64,000 nucleotides of DNA from Anadara kagoshimensis (GCA_021292105.1 CM037865.1:18569033-18633032); one strand, 5' to 3'. Positions 38,396-51,850 are shown, counted from the stretch's first letter. Notes: generated by a model not told the origin, from the letters alone. Numbers and translations are program-made.

Positions 38396-39395
38396 NNNNN
38401 NNNNNNNNNNNNNNNNNNNNNNNNNNNNNNNNNNNNNNNNNNNNNNNNNNNNNNNNNNNNNNNNNNNNNNNNNNNNNNNNNNNNNNNNNNNNNNNNNNNN
38501 NNNNNNNNNNNNNNNNNNNNNNNNNNNNNNNNNNNNNNNNNNNNNNNNNNNNNNNNNNNNNNNNNNNNNNNNNNNNNNNNNNNNNNNNNNNNNNNNNNNN
38601 NNNNNNNNNNNNNNNNNNNNNNNNNNNNNNNNNNNNNNNNNNNNNNNNNNNNNNNNNNNNNNNNNNNNNNNNNNNNNNNNNNNNNNNNNNNNNNNNNNNN
38701 NNNNNNNNNNNNNNNNNNNNNNNNNNNNNNNNNNNNNNNNNNNNNNNNNNNNNNNNNNNNNNNNNNNNNNNNNNNNNNNNNNNNNNNNNNNNNNNNNNNN
38801 NNNNNNNNNNNNNNNNNNNNNNNNNNNNNNNNNNNNNNNNNNNNNNNNNNNNNNNNNNNNNNNNNNNNNNNNNNNNNNNNNNNNNNNNNNNNNNNNNNNN
38901 NNNNNNNNNNNNNNNNNNNNNNNNNNNNNNNNNNNNNNNNNNNNNNNNNNNNNNNNNNNNNNNNNNNNNNNNNNNNNNNNNNNNNNNNNNNNNNNNNNNN
39001 NNNNNNNNNNNNNNNNNNNNNNNNNNNNNNNNNNNNNNNNNNNNNNNNNNNNNNNNNNNNNNNNNNNNNNNNNNNNNNNNNNNNNNNNNNNNNNNNNNNN
39101 NNNNNNNNNNNNNNNNNNNNNNNNNNNNNNNNNNNNNNNNNNNNNNNNNNNNNNNNNNNNNNNNNNNNNNNNNNNNNNNNNNNNNNNNNNNNNNNNNNNN
39201 NNNNNNNNNNNNNNNNNNNNNNNNNNNNNNNNNNNNNNNNNNNNNNNNNNNNNNNNNNNNNNNNNNNNNNNNNNNNNNNNNNNNNNNNNNNNNNNNNNNN
39301 NNNNNNNNNNNNNNNNNNNNNNNNNNNNNNNNNNNNNNNNNNNNNNNNNNNNNNNNNNNNNNNNNNNNNNNNNNNNNNNNNNNNNNNNNNNNNNN
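38396..39395. other. Assembly gap, 1000 Ns
   Basis: A run of exactly 1000 unknown bases between two different satellites, which suggests a nominal rather than measured size. Confidence 0.99.
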
Positions 39396-42300
39396 CTATA
39401 TGGGAGGATATATATTGAACATCTAGTGAAGTCACCTCCGCTCTATGGGAGGATATATTATCAACATCTAGTGAAGTCACCTCTGCTATATGGGGGTATT
39501 TATAATCAACATCTAGTGAAGTCACCTCCGCTATATGGGAGGATATATATTGAACATCTAGTGAAGTCACCTCCGATATATGGGAGGATATATAATCAAC
39601 ATCTAGTGAAGTCACCTCTGCTATATTGGGGTATTTATAATCAACATCTAGTAAAGTCACCTCCGCTATATGGGAGGATATATATTGAACATCAAGTGAA
39701 GTCACCTCCGCTATATGGGAGGATATATTATCAACATCTAGTGAAGTCACCTCTGCTATATTGGGGTATTTATAATCAACATCTAGTGTAGTCACCTTTG
39801 CTATCCTTGGGTATTTATAATCAACATCTAGTGAAGTCACCTCTGCTATATGGGGGTATTTATAAACAACATCTAGTGAAGTCACCTTTGCTATATGGGG
39901 GTATTTATAATCAACATCTAGTGAAGTCACCTCCGCTATATGGGAGGATATATAATCAACATCTAGTGAAGTCACCTCTGCTATATGGGGGTATTTTATC
40001 AACATCTAGTGAAGTCACCTTTGCTATAAGGGAGGATATATAGTCACATCTAGTGAAGTCACCTCTGCTATATGGGGTATTTATAATCAATATCTAGTGA
40101 AGTCACCTTTGCTATACGGGAGGATATATAATCACATCTAGTGAAGTCACCTCTGCTATATTGGGGCATTTATAATCAACATCTAGTGTATCACCTTTGC
40201 TATACGGGGGGATATATAATCAACATCTAGTGAAGTCACCTCTGCTATATGGGGTATTTATAATCAACATCTAGTGGAGTCCCTTTGATATACGGAGGAT
40301 ATATAGTCAACATCTAGTGAAGTCACCTCTGCTATATGGGGGTATTTAAATTATATCTAGTGAGTCACCTTTGCTATACGGGAGGATATATATTGAACAT
40401 CTAGTGAAGTCACCTCCGCTATATGGGAGGATATATAATCAACATCTAGTGAAGTCACCTTTGCTATACGGGAGGATATATAATCAACATCTAGTGAAGT
40501 CACCTCTGCTATATTGGGTATATATAATCAACATCTAGTGAAGTCACCTCTGCTATATGGGAGGATATATATTGAACATCTAGTGAAGTCACCTCCGCTA
40601 TATGGGAGGATATATTATCAACATCTAGTGAAGTCACCTCTGCTATATTGGGGTATTTATAATCAACATCTAGCGAAGTCACCTCCGCTATATGGGAGGA
40701 TATATATTGAACATCTAGTGAAGTCACCTCTGCTATATGGGAGGATATATAATCAACATCTAGTGAAGTCACCTCTGCTATATGGGGGTATTTATAATCA
40801 ACATCTAGTGAAGTCACCTCCGCTATATGGGAGGATATATAATCAACATCTAGTGAAGTCACCTCTGCTATATGGGGGTATTTATAATCAACATCTAGTG
40901 AAGTCACCTCCGCTATATGGGAGGATATATAATCAACATCTAGTGATGTCACCTCTGCTATATGGGGGTATTTATAATCAATATCTAGTGAAGTCACCTT
41001 TGCTATACGGGAGGATATATAGTCAACATCTAGTGAAGTTACCTCTGCTATATGGGGGTATTTATAATCAATATGTAGTGAAGTCAACTCCGCTATATGG
41101 GAGGATATATTATCAACATCTAGTGAAGTCACCTCTGCTATATTGGGGTATTTATAATCAACATCTAGTGAAGTCACCTTTGCTATACGGGAGGATATAT
41201 AATCAACATCTAGTGAAGTCACCTCTGCTATATTGGGTATTTATAATCAACATCTAGTGAAGTCACCTCCGCTATATGGGAGGATATATAATCAACATCT
41301 AGTGAAGTCACCTCTGCTATATGGGGGTATTTATAATCAACATCTAGTGAAGTCACCTTTGCTATACGGGAGGATATATAGTCAACATCTAGTGAAGTCA
41401 CCTCTGCTATATGGGGGTATTTATAATCAATCTAGTGAAGTCACCTTTGCTATACGGAGGATATATAATCAACATCTAGTGAAGTCACCTCTGCTATATG
41501 GAGGATATATATTGAACATCTAGTGAAGTCACCTCTGCTATATTGGGTATATATAATCAACATCTAGTGAAGTCACCTCTGCTTTATGGGGGTATTTAAT
41601 CACATATAGTGAAGTACCTTTGCTATACGGAGGATATATAATCAACATCTAGTGAAGTCACCTCTGCTATATTGGGTATTTATAATCAACATCTAGTGAA
41701 GTCACCTCCGCTATATGGGAGGATATATATTGAACATCTAGTGAAGTCACCTCCGCTATATGGGAGGATATATATTGAACATCTAGTGAAGTCACCTCTG
41801 CTATATTGGGGTATTTATAATCAACATCTAGTGTAGTCACCTTTGCTATACGGAGGATATATAATCAATATCTAGTGAAGTCACCTCTGCTATATGGGAG
41901 TATTTATAATCAACATCTAGTGAGTCACCTTTGCTATATGGGAGGATATATAGTCAACATCTAGTGAAGTCACCTCCGCTATATGGGAGGATATATATTG
42001 AACATGTAGTGAAGTCACCTCCGCTATATGGGAGGATATATTATCAACATCTAGTGAAGTCACCTCTGTATATGGGGGTATTTATAATCAACATCTAGTG
42101 AAGTCCCTCCGCTATATGGGAGGATATATAATCAACATCTAGTGAAGTCACCTCTGCTATATGTGGGTATTTATAATCACATCTAGTGAAGTCACCTTTG
42201 CTATACGGGAGGATATATAGTCAACATCTAGTGAAGTCACCTCTGCTATATGGGGGTATTGATAATCAACATCTAGTGAAGTCACCTCCGCTATATGGGA

Positions 42301-45231
42301 GGATATATAATCAACATCTAGTGAAGTCACCTCTGCTATATGGGGGTATTTATAATCAACATCTAGTGAAGTCACCTTTGCTATAAGGGAGGATATATAG
42401 TCAATATCTAGTGAAGTCACCTCTGCTATATGGGGGTATTTATAATCAATATCTAGTGAAGTCACCTTTGCTATACGGGAGGATATATAATCAACATCTA
42501 GTGAAGTCACCTCTGCTATATTGGGGTATTTATAATCAACATCTAGTGTAGTCACCTTTGCTATACGGGGGGATATATAATCAACATCTAGTGAAGTCAC
42601 CTCTGCTATATGGGGGTATTTATAATCAACATCTAGTGGAGTCACCTTTGATATACGGGAGGATATATAGTCAACATCTAGTGAAGTCACCTCTGCTATA
42701 TGGGGGTATTTATAATTAATATCTAGTGAAGTCACCTTTGCTATACGGGAGGATATATATTGAACATCTAGTGAAGTCACCTCCGCTATATGGGAGGATA
42801 TATAATCAACATCTAGTGAAGTCACCTTTGCTATACGGGAGGATATATAATCAACATCTAGTGAAGTCACCTCTGCTATATGGGTATATAATCAACATCT
42901 AGTGAAGTCACCTCTGCTATATGGGAGGATATATATTGAACATCTCTAGTGAAGTCACCTCCGCTATATGGAGGATATATATCAACATCTAGTGAAGTCA
43001 CCTCTGCTATATTGGGGTATTTATAACAACATCTAGCGAAGTCACCTCCGCTATATGGGAGGATATTATTTAACATCTAGTGAAGTCACATCTGCTATAT
43101 GGGAGGATATATAATAAACATCTAGTGAAGTCACCTCTGCTATATGGGGGTATTTATAATCAACATCTAGTGAAGTCACCTCCGCTATATGGGAGGATAT
43201 ATATCAACATCTAGTGAAGTCACTCTGCTATATGGGGGTATTTATAATCAACATCTAGTGAAGTCACCTCCGCTATATGGGAGGATATATAATCAACATC
43301 TAGTGATGTCACCTCTGCTATATGAGGGTATTTATAATCATATCTAGTGAAGTCACCTTTGCTATACGGAGGATATATAGTCAACATCTAGTGAAGTTAC
43401 CTCTGCTATATGGGGTATTTATAATCAATATGTAGTGAAGTCACCTTTGATATACGGGAGGATATATATCAACATCTAGTGAAGTCACCTCTGCTATATT
43501 GGGGTATTTATAATCAACATCTAGTGAAGTCACCTTTGCTATACGGGAGGATATATAATCAACATCTAGTGAAGTCACCTCTGCTATATTGGGTATTTAT
43601 AATCAACATCTAGTGAAGTCACCTCCGCTATATGGGAGGATATATAATCAACATCTAGTGAAGTCACCTCTGCTATATGGGGGTATTTATAATCAACATC
43701 TAGTGAAGTCACCTTTGCTATACGGGAGGATATATAGTCAACATCTAGTGAAGTCACCTCTGCTATATGGGGGTATTTATAATCAACATCTAGTGAAGTC
43801 ACCTTTGCTATACGGGAGGATATATAATCAACATCTAGTGAAGTCACCTCTGCTATATGGGAGGATATATATTGAACATCTAGTGAAGTCACCTCTGCTA
43901 TATTGGGTATATATAATCAACATCTAGTGAAGTCACCTCTGCTATATGGGGGTATTTATAATCAACATATAGTGAAGTAACCTTTGCTATACGGGAGGAT
44001 ATATAATCAACATCTAGTGAAGTCACCTCTGCTATATTGGGGTATTTATAATCAACATCTAGTGAAGTCACCTCCGCTATATGGGAGGATATATATTGAA
44101 CATCTAGTGAAGTCACCTCCGCTATATGGGAGGATATATATTGAACATCTAGTGAAGTCACCTCTGCTATATTGGGGTATTTATAATCAACATCTAGTGT
44201 AGTCACCTTTGCTATACGGGAGGATATAAAATCAACATCTAGTGAAGTCACCTCTGCTATATGGGAGTATTTATAATCAACATCTAGTGAAGTCACCTTT
44301 GCTATATGGGAGGATATAGTCAACATCTAGTGAAGTCACCTCCGCTATATGGGAGGATATATATTGAACATGTAGTGAAGTCACCTCCGCTATATGGAGG
44401 ATATAATATCAACATCTAGTGAAGTCACCTCTGCTATATGGGGGTATTTATAATCAACATCTAGTGAAGTCACCTCCGCTATATGGGAGGATATATAATC
44501 AACATCTAGTGAAGTCACCTCTGCTATTTGTGGGTATTTATAATCAACATCTAGTGAATCACCTTTGCTATACGGGAGGATATATAGTCAACATCTAGTG
44601 AAGTCACCTCTGCTATATGGGGGTATTTATAATCAACATCTAGTGAAGTCACCTCCGCTATATGGGAGGATATATAATCAACATCTAGTGAAGTCACCTC
44701 TGCTATATGGGGGTATTTATAATCAACATCTAGTGAAGTCACCTCCGCTATATGGAAGGATATATAATCAACATCTAGTGATGTCACCTCTGCTATATGG
44801 GGGTATTTATAATCAACATCTAGTGAAGTCACCTTTGCTATACAGGAGGATATATAATCAACATCTAGTGAAGTCACCTCTGCTATATTGGGTATTTATA
44901 ATCAACATCTAGTGAAGTCACCTCTGCTATATGGGGGTATTTATAATCAACATCTAGTGAAGTCACCTACGCTATATGGGGATATAATCAACATCTAGTG
45001 AAGTCACCTCTGCTATATTGGGTATTTATAATCAACATCTAGTAAAGTCACCTCCGCTATATGGGAGGATATATATTGAACATCTAGTGAAGTCACCTCC
45101 GCTATATGGGAGGATATAATATCAACATCTAGTGAAGTCACCTCTGCTATATGGGGGTATTATAATCAACATCTAGTGTAGTCACCTTTGCTATACGGGG
45201 AGGATATATAATCAACATCTTGTAAGTCACC
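39396..45231. repeat. 45-bp satellite with a 2.36-kb longer period
   Basis: The unit begins CATCTAGTGAAGTCACCTCT and continues GCTATATGGGGGTATTTATA to ATCAA, about 130 copies. Types differ at CCTCT/CCTCC/CCTTT, ATATGG/ATACGG and GGGGTATT/GAGGATAT. Markers such as ATTGGGTATATATAATC recur at 41541 and 43901, and GTGTAGTCACC at 41831 and 44197, giving about 2360 bp or 52 units. Frames stay open on both strands because 45 is divisible by three; this is not coding. Confidence 0.95.

Positions 45232-45232
<1 letters not shown>

Positions 45233-45263
<31 letters not shown>
45233..45263. repeat. TTA microsatellite at the satellite edge
   Basis: About ten TTA triplets begin in the middle of the last 45-bp unit (GTCACC then TTATTATTA), marking where the array is broken. 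Confidence 0.95.
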
Positions 45264-45533
45264 GTTCAACTTATCCTAAAATTAGTAAAATTATATTGTA
45301 AAAAAGAATGGGAAAAATCGAATGTGCCACAATCAAAATAATTTCATTAATGGGTATAAATGTGAATGATATATTTGAAACAATTCATATTTTACTACTT
45401 CAAGCCATGCAATAAAATAAATATCACTTTATATTAGGTGTTTCCATATTAGGTTAGTCTATATTAAGGCAAATTTTGGCGAGGAAACTACATTTACAGA
45501 ACACGAAGAAGTACAAACTAGTCGATAAACCGA

Positions 45534-45560
45534 GGTGACTTCACTAGATGTTGTTTAGAC
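45534..45560 (-). repeat. Isolated inverted satellite piece
   Basis: CGAGGTGACTTCACTAGATG is the reverse complement of the 45-bp satellite core, about 300 bp outside the array and alone. Confidence 0.8.
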
Positions 45561-45682
45561 AAATCGATATGAATATGGAGCCGGAGGACATTGGAGACAT
45601 CAGACAATGATTTTGAGCGTTGCAGGATATTCATCATGATCAGATGAAAATGTCAGGTAAGGACGATAAGACCATGTATTTT

Positions 45683-47482
45683 GTTTATGTGTAAACTTTG
45701 TGAAACCAGACAAAGTGATTACTCGAAGTAATTCCGAGATTAGGGTGTATACGAGTCCAACTATGTTAACTGAATTATATTCTGTATCTGAATTGCATAT
45801 GATCCGCACAAGTTGACGGTTGTCCTCTGATCTTCACACGTTTATTTTCACACAACCTATTCATTTTAAACTTCACAAGACCAATTACGGCACGTCAGTT
45901 TAAAAACTTGTGTGGTAGGATTTAGCGTACCGCTTTGAATTCGTACCCATAATAAAGTAACCATTTCTTTACCAAATTATTTTTTGAGTAAATACAAATA
46001 AAATAAAGCTACTATGCACAGGCATGTCGAAAGTTAAACACTGAGCTGCCCAACTCTCGGCCCCTCGGCAACAGTTGTCCCATGTACAACTTGGCAATTC
46101 ATTTGGTCCTTTGGTTTTTTGACTTATCCACAATGAGGCAGCTCATTCGATAATGACACGGCTTTAAGTTCAAGCTTTTTTTTTTAGATAATTAAATAAT
46201 AAAAATAAATGACAAAAATGTAAATAAAATTAATGCCAGGACGGTGGAGTACCTGATTATTTTCAGAATTTTCTGAATCTTTTATTCCATTAATGGCATT
46301 ATCATGGATCCAAAAAAACTGGCCAACTGCCATCACAGTTCTTTTGATTAAATCACATCAGGTGTCAATACACAACTTTCAACACCTTTTGGTGTTCACT
46401 GACAGTGTTGCTATAATCAGTAGCCCAACGTGTGTTTCCCCCTTATTTTTCAGTCTTACTTTTAGTGTTTTCTTGATGGACCTTGCTATTTCCAAGAACA
46501 TTCTATCAGTTACTGAGCTATGTCCATCTCCCACTCAGAAGTGAGATTCTAACCTAGGTATTGAGAGACACTGATCTGTAACAGTAAGCTTGTGTTTTAT
46601 CGATTTAGACAACTTCATCATCAAGGACCTTAGCTTCACGGTATAAAAATTACATTGTCAGCTCAATAGGTTTTTTCAGGTACTCTGATTTCCTCCACCC
46701 TCTCAGAATTAAAACCTTCAGAATTTATCTCTTTTTTTATACCATAAGATTAAGAATCTTGAGCGGGGTATTATACAGTGTTACTCCACTTATTCAGAAA
46801 CCACTGCAGTAGCTCAATCATTGGACTGCTTGCTCCATATGTGGGAGGTTGTGGGTTCCAATCCCAGCCACTAGAAAATAGGTACTGGCTGTTATTTTAC
46901 TAAGAAATCAATGTTAAGAAATGAAGAGACCTTAAAAATTTATGTCCCGTGCCACGACAGGTGTGGTACATAAAAAAAAGCTCACCGCACCTGGTCCCGA
47001 GAACATCAAAATTATCTGCCACTTCACCAATAGCTGGTGATGTCTCAATATAAAAGACATGTAAAAACATTTCAACCGATCACTCATTCGATCCACTCAT
47101 TCAGATATACAACTATTTTAAATCTGTCTGCATGGGTTTCATTTATTCATCTATTTGATCATGTTGATCACTGATGAGTTTTTAAATATTTATGTACTTA
47201 TTTATATAATTTAATCAGAATTTGTATTTCTTAAAATCTACTTCTATCCTGGAATAGAATGTGTTGCTTTGTGGTCTGTTTTAATTTTCTGTTGCAGCAT
47301 TGATGATTCATAGACTAAATCCACCAATCATTATACAGCTGGGTTGGATGTCAGCAATTTGACAGCCTGAAACATGATCTTGAAGAATCTTGACTGGGAA
47401 GTAATTAAATATAAAACACCATTACTCCACCCCATCAAGATAAGTGATAGAATCTTAACGGGTATGAAGCATCAATACTTAA
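45683..47482. repeat. Segmental duplication, copy A left part
   Basis: Sequence from TTTATGTGTAAACTTTGTGA to GGTATGAAGCATCAATAC also occurs at 59710-62862 (copy B), apart from copy-specific insertions. Both contain the SINE near 46795. Copy A differs from B at about 45740-46015. It continues at 56745 after a 9.26-kb insertion. Confidence 0.85.
46795..47090 (+). repeat. tRNA-headed SINE (copy A)
   Basis: GCAGTAGCTCAATCATTGGA (A-box-like) and TGTGGGTTCCAATCCCAGCC (B-box-like) head a body ending CACCAATAGCTGGTGATGTC, TCAATATAAAAGACATG. Also present in copy B, so it predates the duplication. Confidence 0.75.
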
Positions 47483-48119
47483 AGTGTAAGTTAAACGATT
47501 TTCGATAATTTGAGTATTAACAGTAAATGCCGTAATTAAAACAATGTCGAAAACCCCGTGATCGTACATGGTCTCCTTTTCGAGATATACGTGGTGAAAC
47601 CTCCAATTTTGCACCTGGAAAAATTTGTAATCAAGCCTGTACAGGCAACTTCCGGTTTTCGACGATCACACTTGTGACGTCATCAATAAGTACATGTAGC
47701 GCGAAAGTGCGCGTGATGCACTAACAACTGTCTGGGTTACAACGACTGAAAGGTGCGCTTCAGCTCTCCAATCAACGGCGGAATTTACGGGAATACAAAA
47801 TACTGACAGACTTCAAGGTGTAAACATGACAGAACATTCAGTAAATTTTACGAGCCATACGAAACTGCGAGGTGGAAAATGTATCAGATTCACAGTGGCG
47901 GATCCAGGATTCTATGTTAGGGGGGGCACACTTATTAACCTTAAATTAACCTTACATTACCCATGATTCTATGTTAGGGGGGTGGACACACTGACAAATT
48001 TTTAAATTGTGTTTGGGGACAAAGGCTCTGTAAAGCAGTTCATATCCCGTGTTGTATACTAACTAGTGTGCTGAGGAAGGAGCAGGTGATGGTTGCGACA
48101 TTGGCAAGTGAGATTTTTG

Positions 48120-49700
48120 GGGTCTTCAGATTTTAATTTTCAGATTCACTCAGAGGATTTAAGAAAATCATTTTTCTAGGGTGTTTTCTAGCATATGCAT
48201 CCACGATTTCATCTAGGTTAAGAGGTATATCTTTGTGAACAAATAAGAGAACTAAGGCATTAAACCTGTCCTCTCCCATGGTACTCCTTTCAGCACTTTT
48301 TACATATTTCAAAGAAGTTTGATCGTTCTACTCCGCTTGTTGTAACTGAGTGTAAAAGTAGCAGATGCAGAATAACATTGATATTTGGGAACATTTTTGG
48401 AGTAAACACACTGCTCTGTAGAGTATCGGTAATAGAACTTGGTTTCTTTTCTTCATTTCTCCATGTCTGATTCCAAAGTTTGATTTCTTTGGAAAAATTG
48501 TCAGGTGAAGGCATGTCAGACTGGAATAATTCTAAGATAGATTCAGTAGTTTGTTGATCTAGATTGACTAGATTGCTGGGAAGGAGATTTAAAGTTTTTA
48601 CTGCTTTATGTGTGAGGTCATTAAACCTCAAGGATAGTTGCTGATTTAATGAATCTACAAAGAAAGATATATATTTAGGCGATAATATTCAGATGGAGAG
48701 TTTGCAGAAATATTGGACCTTTGGGTTTGACGACCACATATTCTAGGAATTGAAATTGTTGTGTTTGCTTTGTTTGCCATTACGACACAGGTTTCAAAAA
48801 GGGACTCGAACTCCCTTGTATTATTTCTTGCCTCACTTATAACATTACGTACATGAGAAACCATTCCATATCCCTGAATGACATCAAGAGAGGTACCTTG
48901 AAGCTGAACACTTAAACCTCTGATATATCCAAAGAAGTGGATGACCGTGTCAAATGCCACTATGAAAACCGAGTCAGTAATTTTCTTCATAAGACCATAC
49001 GCTTCACCAGATGTCTTCGTGTCCCAATCAGTCTCTCTCATGGATATATTATCCAAACACTCCAGAATGCACTCGTACAGTTCGTGAAATTCTATGAGTG
49101 TTGTATGTTTTTAACCCAGCGTGTCTGACAGAACAACTTTATTTTCTTTTTCTTCTTCGCATTATCTTGATGCAACATATTCCACGAGTCAATTACGGCT
49201 TCTAGTCGTCTGCTCCGCTTTGGGGAGTATTTAAAGAATATGCCGATCTGTTTAACAGTGTCTAGCATAAGATGGACTTCTTTGACATTACAAGCTTTGC
49301 AAAGAGCCAAGTTAAGATCATGACTGCAACAGTAGAAGTAAGAAGCCTTGGGTGACAACTGAATAAATCTCGCAGCACAACCAGAATGCTTGCCTGCCAT
49401 GTTACCAGCCCCATCCATTGTTTGTGATCGACAATTTTGTATGTCAAGGCCTAACTTGGTGAGACACTCAACAACATTATTGCAAATAGCTTCTCCAGTT
49501 ATCTTCTCACAAGAGACAAATTCCAACAATCTCTCTATTGGTTTGTTGTTTTGAGTATAACGGACAACTAATCCGAGCTGTTCCCAATTACTGCTGTCCG
49601 TTACTTCATCACACTGATATCCATAAAATGGACCACATGGTTGAGACTTTATTTCGTCAACTATCAGAGACTGAATATATTCTTTTATGCAAGCAGTAGC
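48120..49700 (-). pseudogene. hAT transposase catalytic and dimerisation region, broken
   Basis: Pieces in several frames: FYGYQCDEVTDSSNWEQLGL (first Asp near 49590), SQTMDGAGNMAGKHSGCAAR (second Asp), YFYCCSHDLNLALCKACNVK, then LLLLHSVTTSGVERSNFFEI (catalytic Glu) and ALVLLFVHKDIPLNLDEIVD as the C-terminal end. This is the ZMYM1-like hAT layout. At least three frame changes separate the pieces, so the copy is dead. Confidence 0.85.
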
Positions 49701-49804
49701 TCATTCTGAGCAGTCTTAGAAGTATAGCGAGCATTCTTTGCGCATGTTTTTAGATGGTTTTCAATAGTTTTGTCACCAGCATTAACTCGCAAATCTAAAA
49801 GTGC

Positions 49805-50640
49805 TTAAAAATTGCCTTGATTAAAACTAGATGATGTTTCATCATCTCTATGCCCTCGTAATGCAATGCCTTGTCTACCACAAAATTCTAAACATTTAAT
49901 TATTGATTTCAATATTTCCCTGTTTCTTGACACGGTGAAGGAATTTGAGTCAGATATTGAAACATCAATTCGTGCTGCTGGATTTTTGTTTGTAGTTTTA
50001 AAGGCAAGTAACTTTGCCATCGAACTTTTATGATAATCACAAGTAGAATGAGATGAAAGGTCGGCCTGTGCATCTTTCCAGTTTTGATATGATTCTGATA
50101 TTAATTTTTTTGGACGACGATGTGAAGTATCAGGAAAGAAGACGCACGCCAAACAAAACAAGCCGTCACACTTTTTGGAATATGCAATGAAGTCAAACTT
50201 CAAGAACCATTCATGAAGACAAGATCTGTTTACAAACCCACACTTTCGCGATTTTAATTTGTACTGCTTTGGAGGAAATTTATAGACTTGACTTGGTTTT
50301 CTGTTTTCAATCACGTACTCAATATCTCCATCTGAAAATTTCGCATTTGGAGATGTGTAATCCGATATGTCCTTTTCACTTGTACATGGCCCTTCAGAGG
50401 GTAAATCATCAGGACCATAGGAAGATGTGCAGAGGTTTGAAAACTTTTTGGAATCATCCGAAGGTGATTCTGTAATGTGGCAAGTGTCAAATGGATTTGA
50501 CTTTATACATGGGAACGTGATTGTGCTTGATGTGTCTTCACGTGATAAATCAGATAATTGATCATTTGGAGAATATTCATTGCAAATTTTGCTTTTTGTC
50601 AAATTTAAGCATGGTACAAAATGATTTGGCTCCCAGTTTT
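49805..50640 (-). pseudogene. TTF-type zinc finger part of the hAT fusion gene
   Basis: Reads on without a stop from the OTU His motif through an acidic Ser-rich linker (SPNDQLSDLSREDTSST) into a zf-TTF domain: KLKSRKCGFVNRSCLHEWFL, CDGLFCLACVFFPD, then HSTCDYHKSS. This is the DNA-binding front end of ZMYM1-like hAT transposases. It ends at GHRDDETSSSFNQGNF; the next part needs another frame. Confidence 0.85.
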
Positions 50641-51337
50641 CAAATCGTTATTTGTTATGTGAGTCCACATGATGTGAAGAATAGTATCAGGATCTTTGTT
50701 TTCAGAGAGAGGTTTAATTATCCCGTTATTAATATTTCTGTTGATAGCAGGGTAATCACTCTTGGATAATGCTTTGCACAGGTATTTTACATGCATTTGC
50801 AAGTGCAAAAAGATGAACAACAGAACAATATGTTCCACTTTTGATGGTTTTGAGAATTTCCCTTTCAAGAACTTTATGAACATTGCCAAAAACAACATTT
50901 TCATCACTGGCGGATGACATAATAATATAATCAATGCAAGGTTCACTTGTGCCAAGCATTTTTTTATAAGTATTTTCATCGCAATATAGATGAAAATTTG
51001 ATGTTAATTCAACTATAGTTCGAACACGGCATTCGATGTGATGCGATTCAGACCCATATAAGGCTAATGAAATGGACCCGAAAAGGCAATTACCGTCACC
51101 ATATACTTTAACTGGAGTTAAATCGCTAGGTGCGTCAGGTGGATAAAGACTCCTTGCGACAACATCTTCTTCTATGGATGGAATTTTGACATTTTGCAAT
51201 GGAGATGGCAGGGGTGTTCTTTTAATGAATTGCGTTTGAAAATTAACTGCAAATTTAAATGTTTGCCAGCCTTTTGAACTTGCTGATAAAAGCTGATTGT
51301 ATATTTTGGTAAAATGATCAAAATGGAATGAAGTCAT
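50620..51337 (-). pseudogene. OTU-like cysteine protease domain of the hAT fusion gene
   Basis: Starts at ATG 51337 (MTSFHFDHFTKIYNQLL). KVYGDGNCLFGSISLALYGS holds the OTU Cys motif (D-G-N-C); SYHIECRVRT-like 'SHHIECRVRTIVEL' follows, then VVHLFALANACKIPV. The catalytic His motif NWEPNHFVPCL lies near 50640, in the same frame as the zinc-finger part. One base-scale shift occurs near 50757 and a compensating one near 50660. OTU enzymes remove ubiquitin; the arrangement also resembles vertnin-like proteins. Catalytic Cys and His are both present. Confidence 0.78.
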
Positions 51338-51594
51338 CTTTAATATTATACTTTATTTGATTTTAGTATTTTGTTAAATACAAGACTTGAAGTAATATAC
51401 GTGGGATAACTATGGCAATAATGCAACAATATCTCGTCACTCAGTAATGTTTTCAAATTAAATGATGCGTAACTCAGTTTAAAAATTAATCTCAGAAAAG
51501 TCTGAATAATAATAAGTGACAAGAACTATGCGACTACTAACACGAAGTGCATCCAGATCAGACTTTCGGAGTCACAAAGTCATTCGCCGGCGTT

Positions 51595-51850
51595 CTTTAC
51601 CACTTCAGCGTTCTTTCACTTCAGTGAAGTCAAACGCTGACCGCCAGAGGGTGTATTCAATACCCCCTCTGGCGGTCAGCGTTCTTTTATAGCTTCATAC
51701 ATATTCTCACATTTATGTGAGATTCAATGGGTGTACCACTTCAGTGAAGTCGAACGCTGACCGCCAGAGGGGGTTATTTTCGCCCTCTGGCGGTCAGCGT
51801 TCTTGTACATGTATCGCTTCAGACATATTCTCAAGTTTATGTGAGAATGG
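51595..51850. repeat. Two tandem 120-bp hairpin units in the hAT leader
   Basis: Each unit starts CACTTCAGTGAAGTC and has inverted arms ACGCTGACCGCCAGAGG / CCTCTGGCGGTCAGCGT with a loop of about 15 bp (arms near 51633 and 51666; near 51753 and 51784). The second is 120 bp downstream of the first. They lie between the right end of the hAT element and its start codon. Confidence 0.85.

Noticed and set aside
39426-44912. Frames such as LVKSPPLYGRIYNQH and its opposite strand
   Set aside because: 45-bp satellite; open frames are automatic, and one spans the N gap.
46795-46870. tRNA gene
   Set aside because: A- and B-box-like words are present but the arms do not pair fully, and the same head with a SINE body occurs at 62200.
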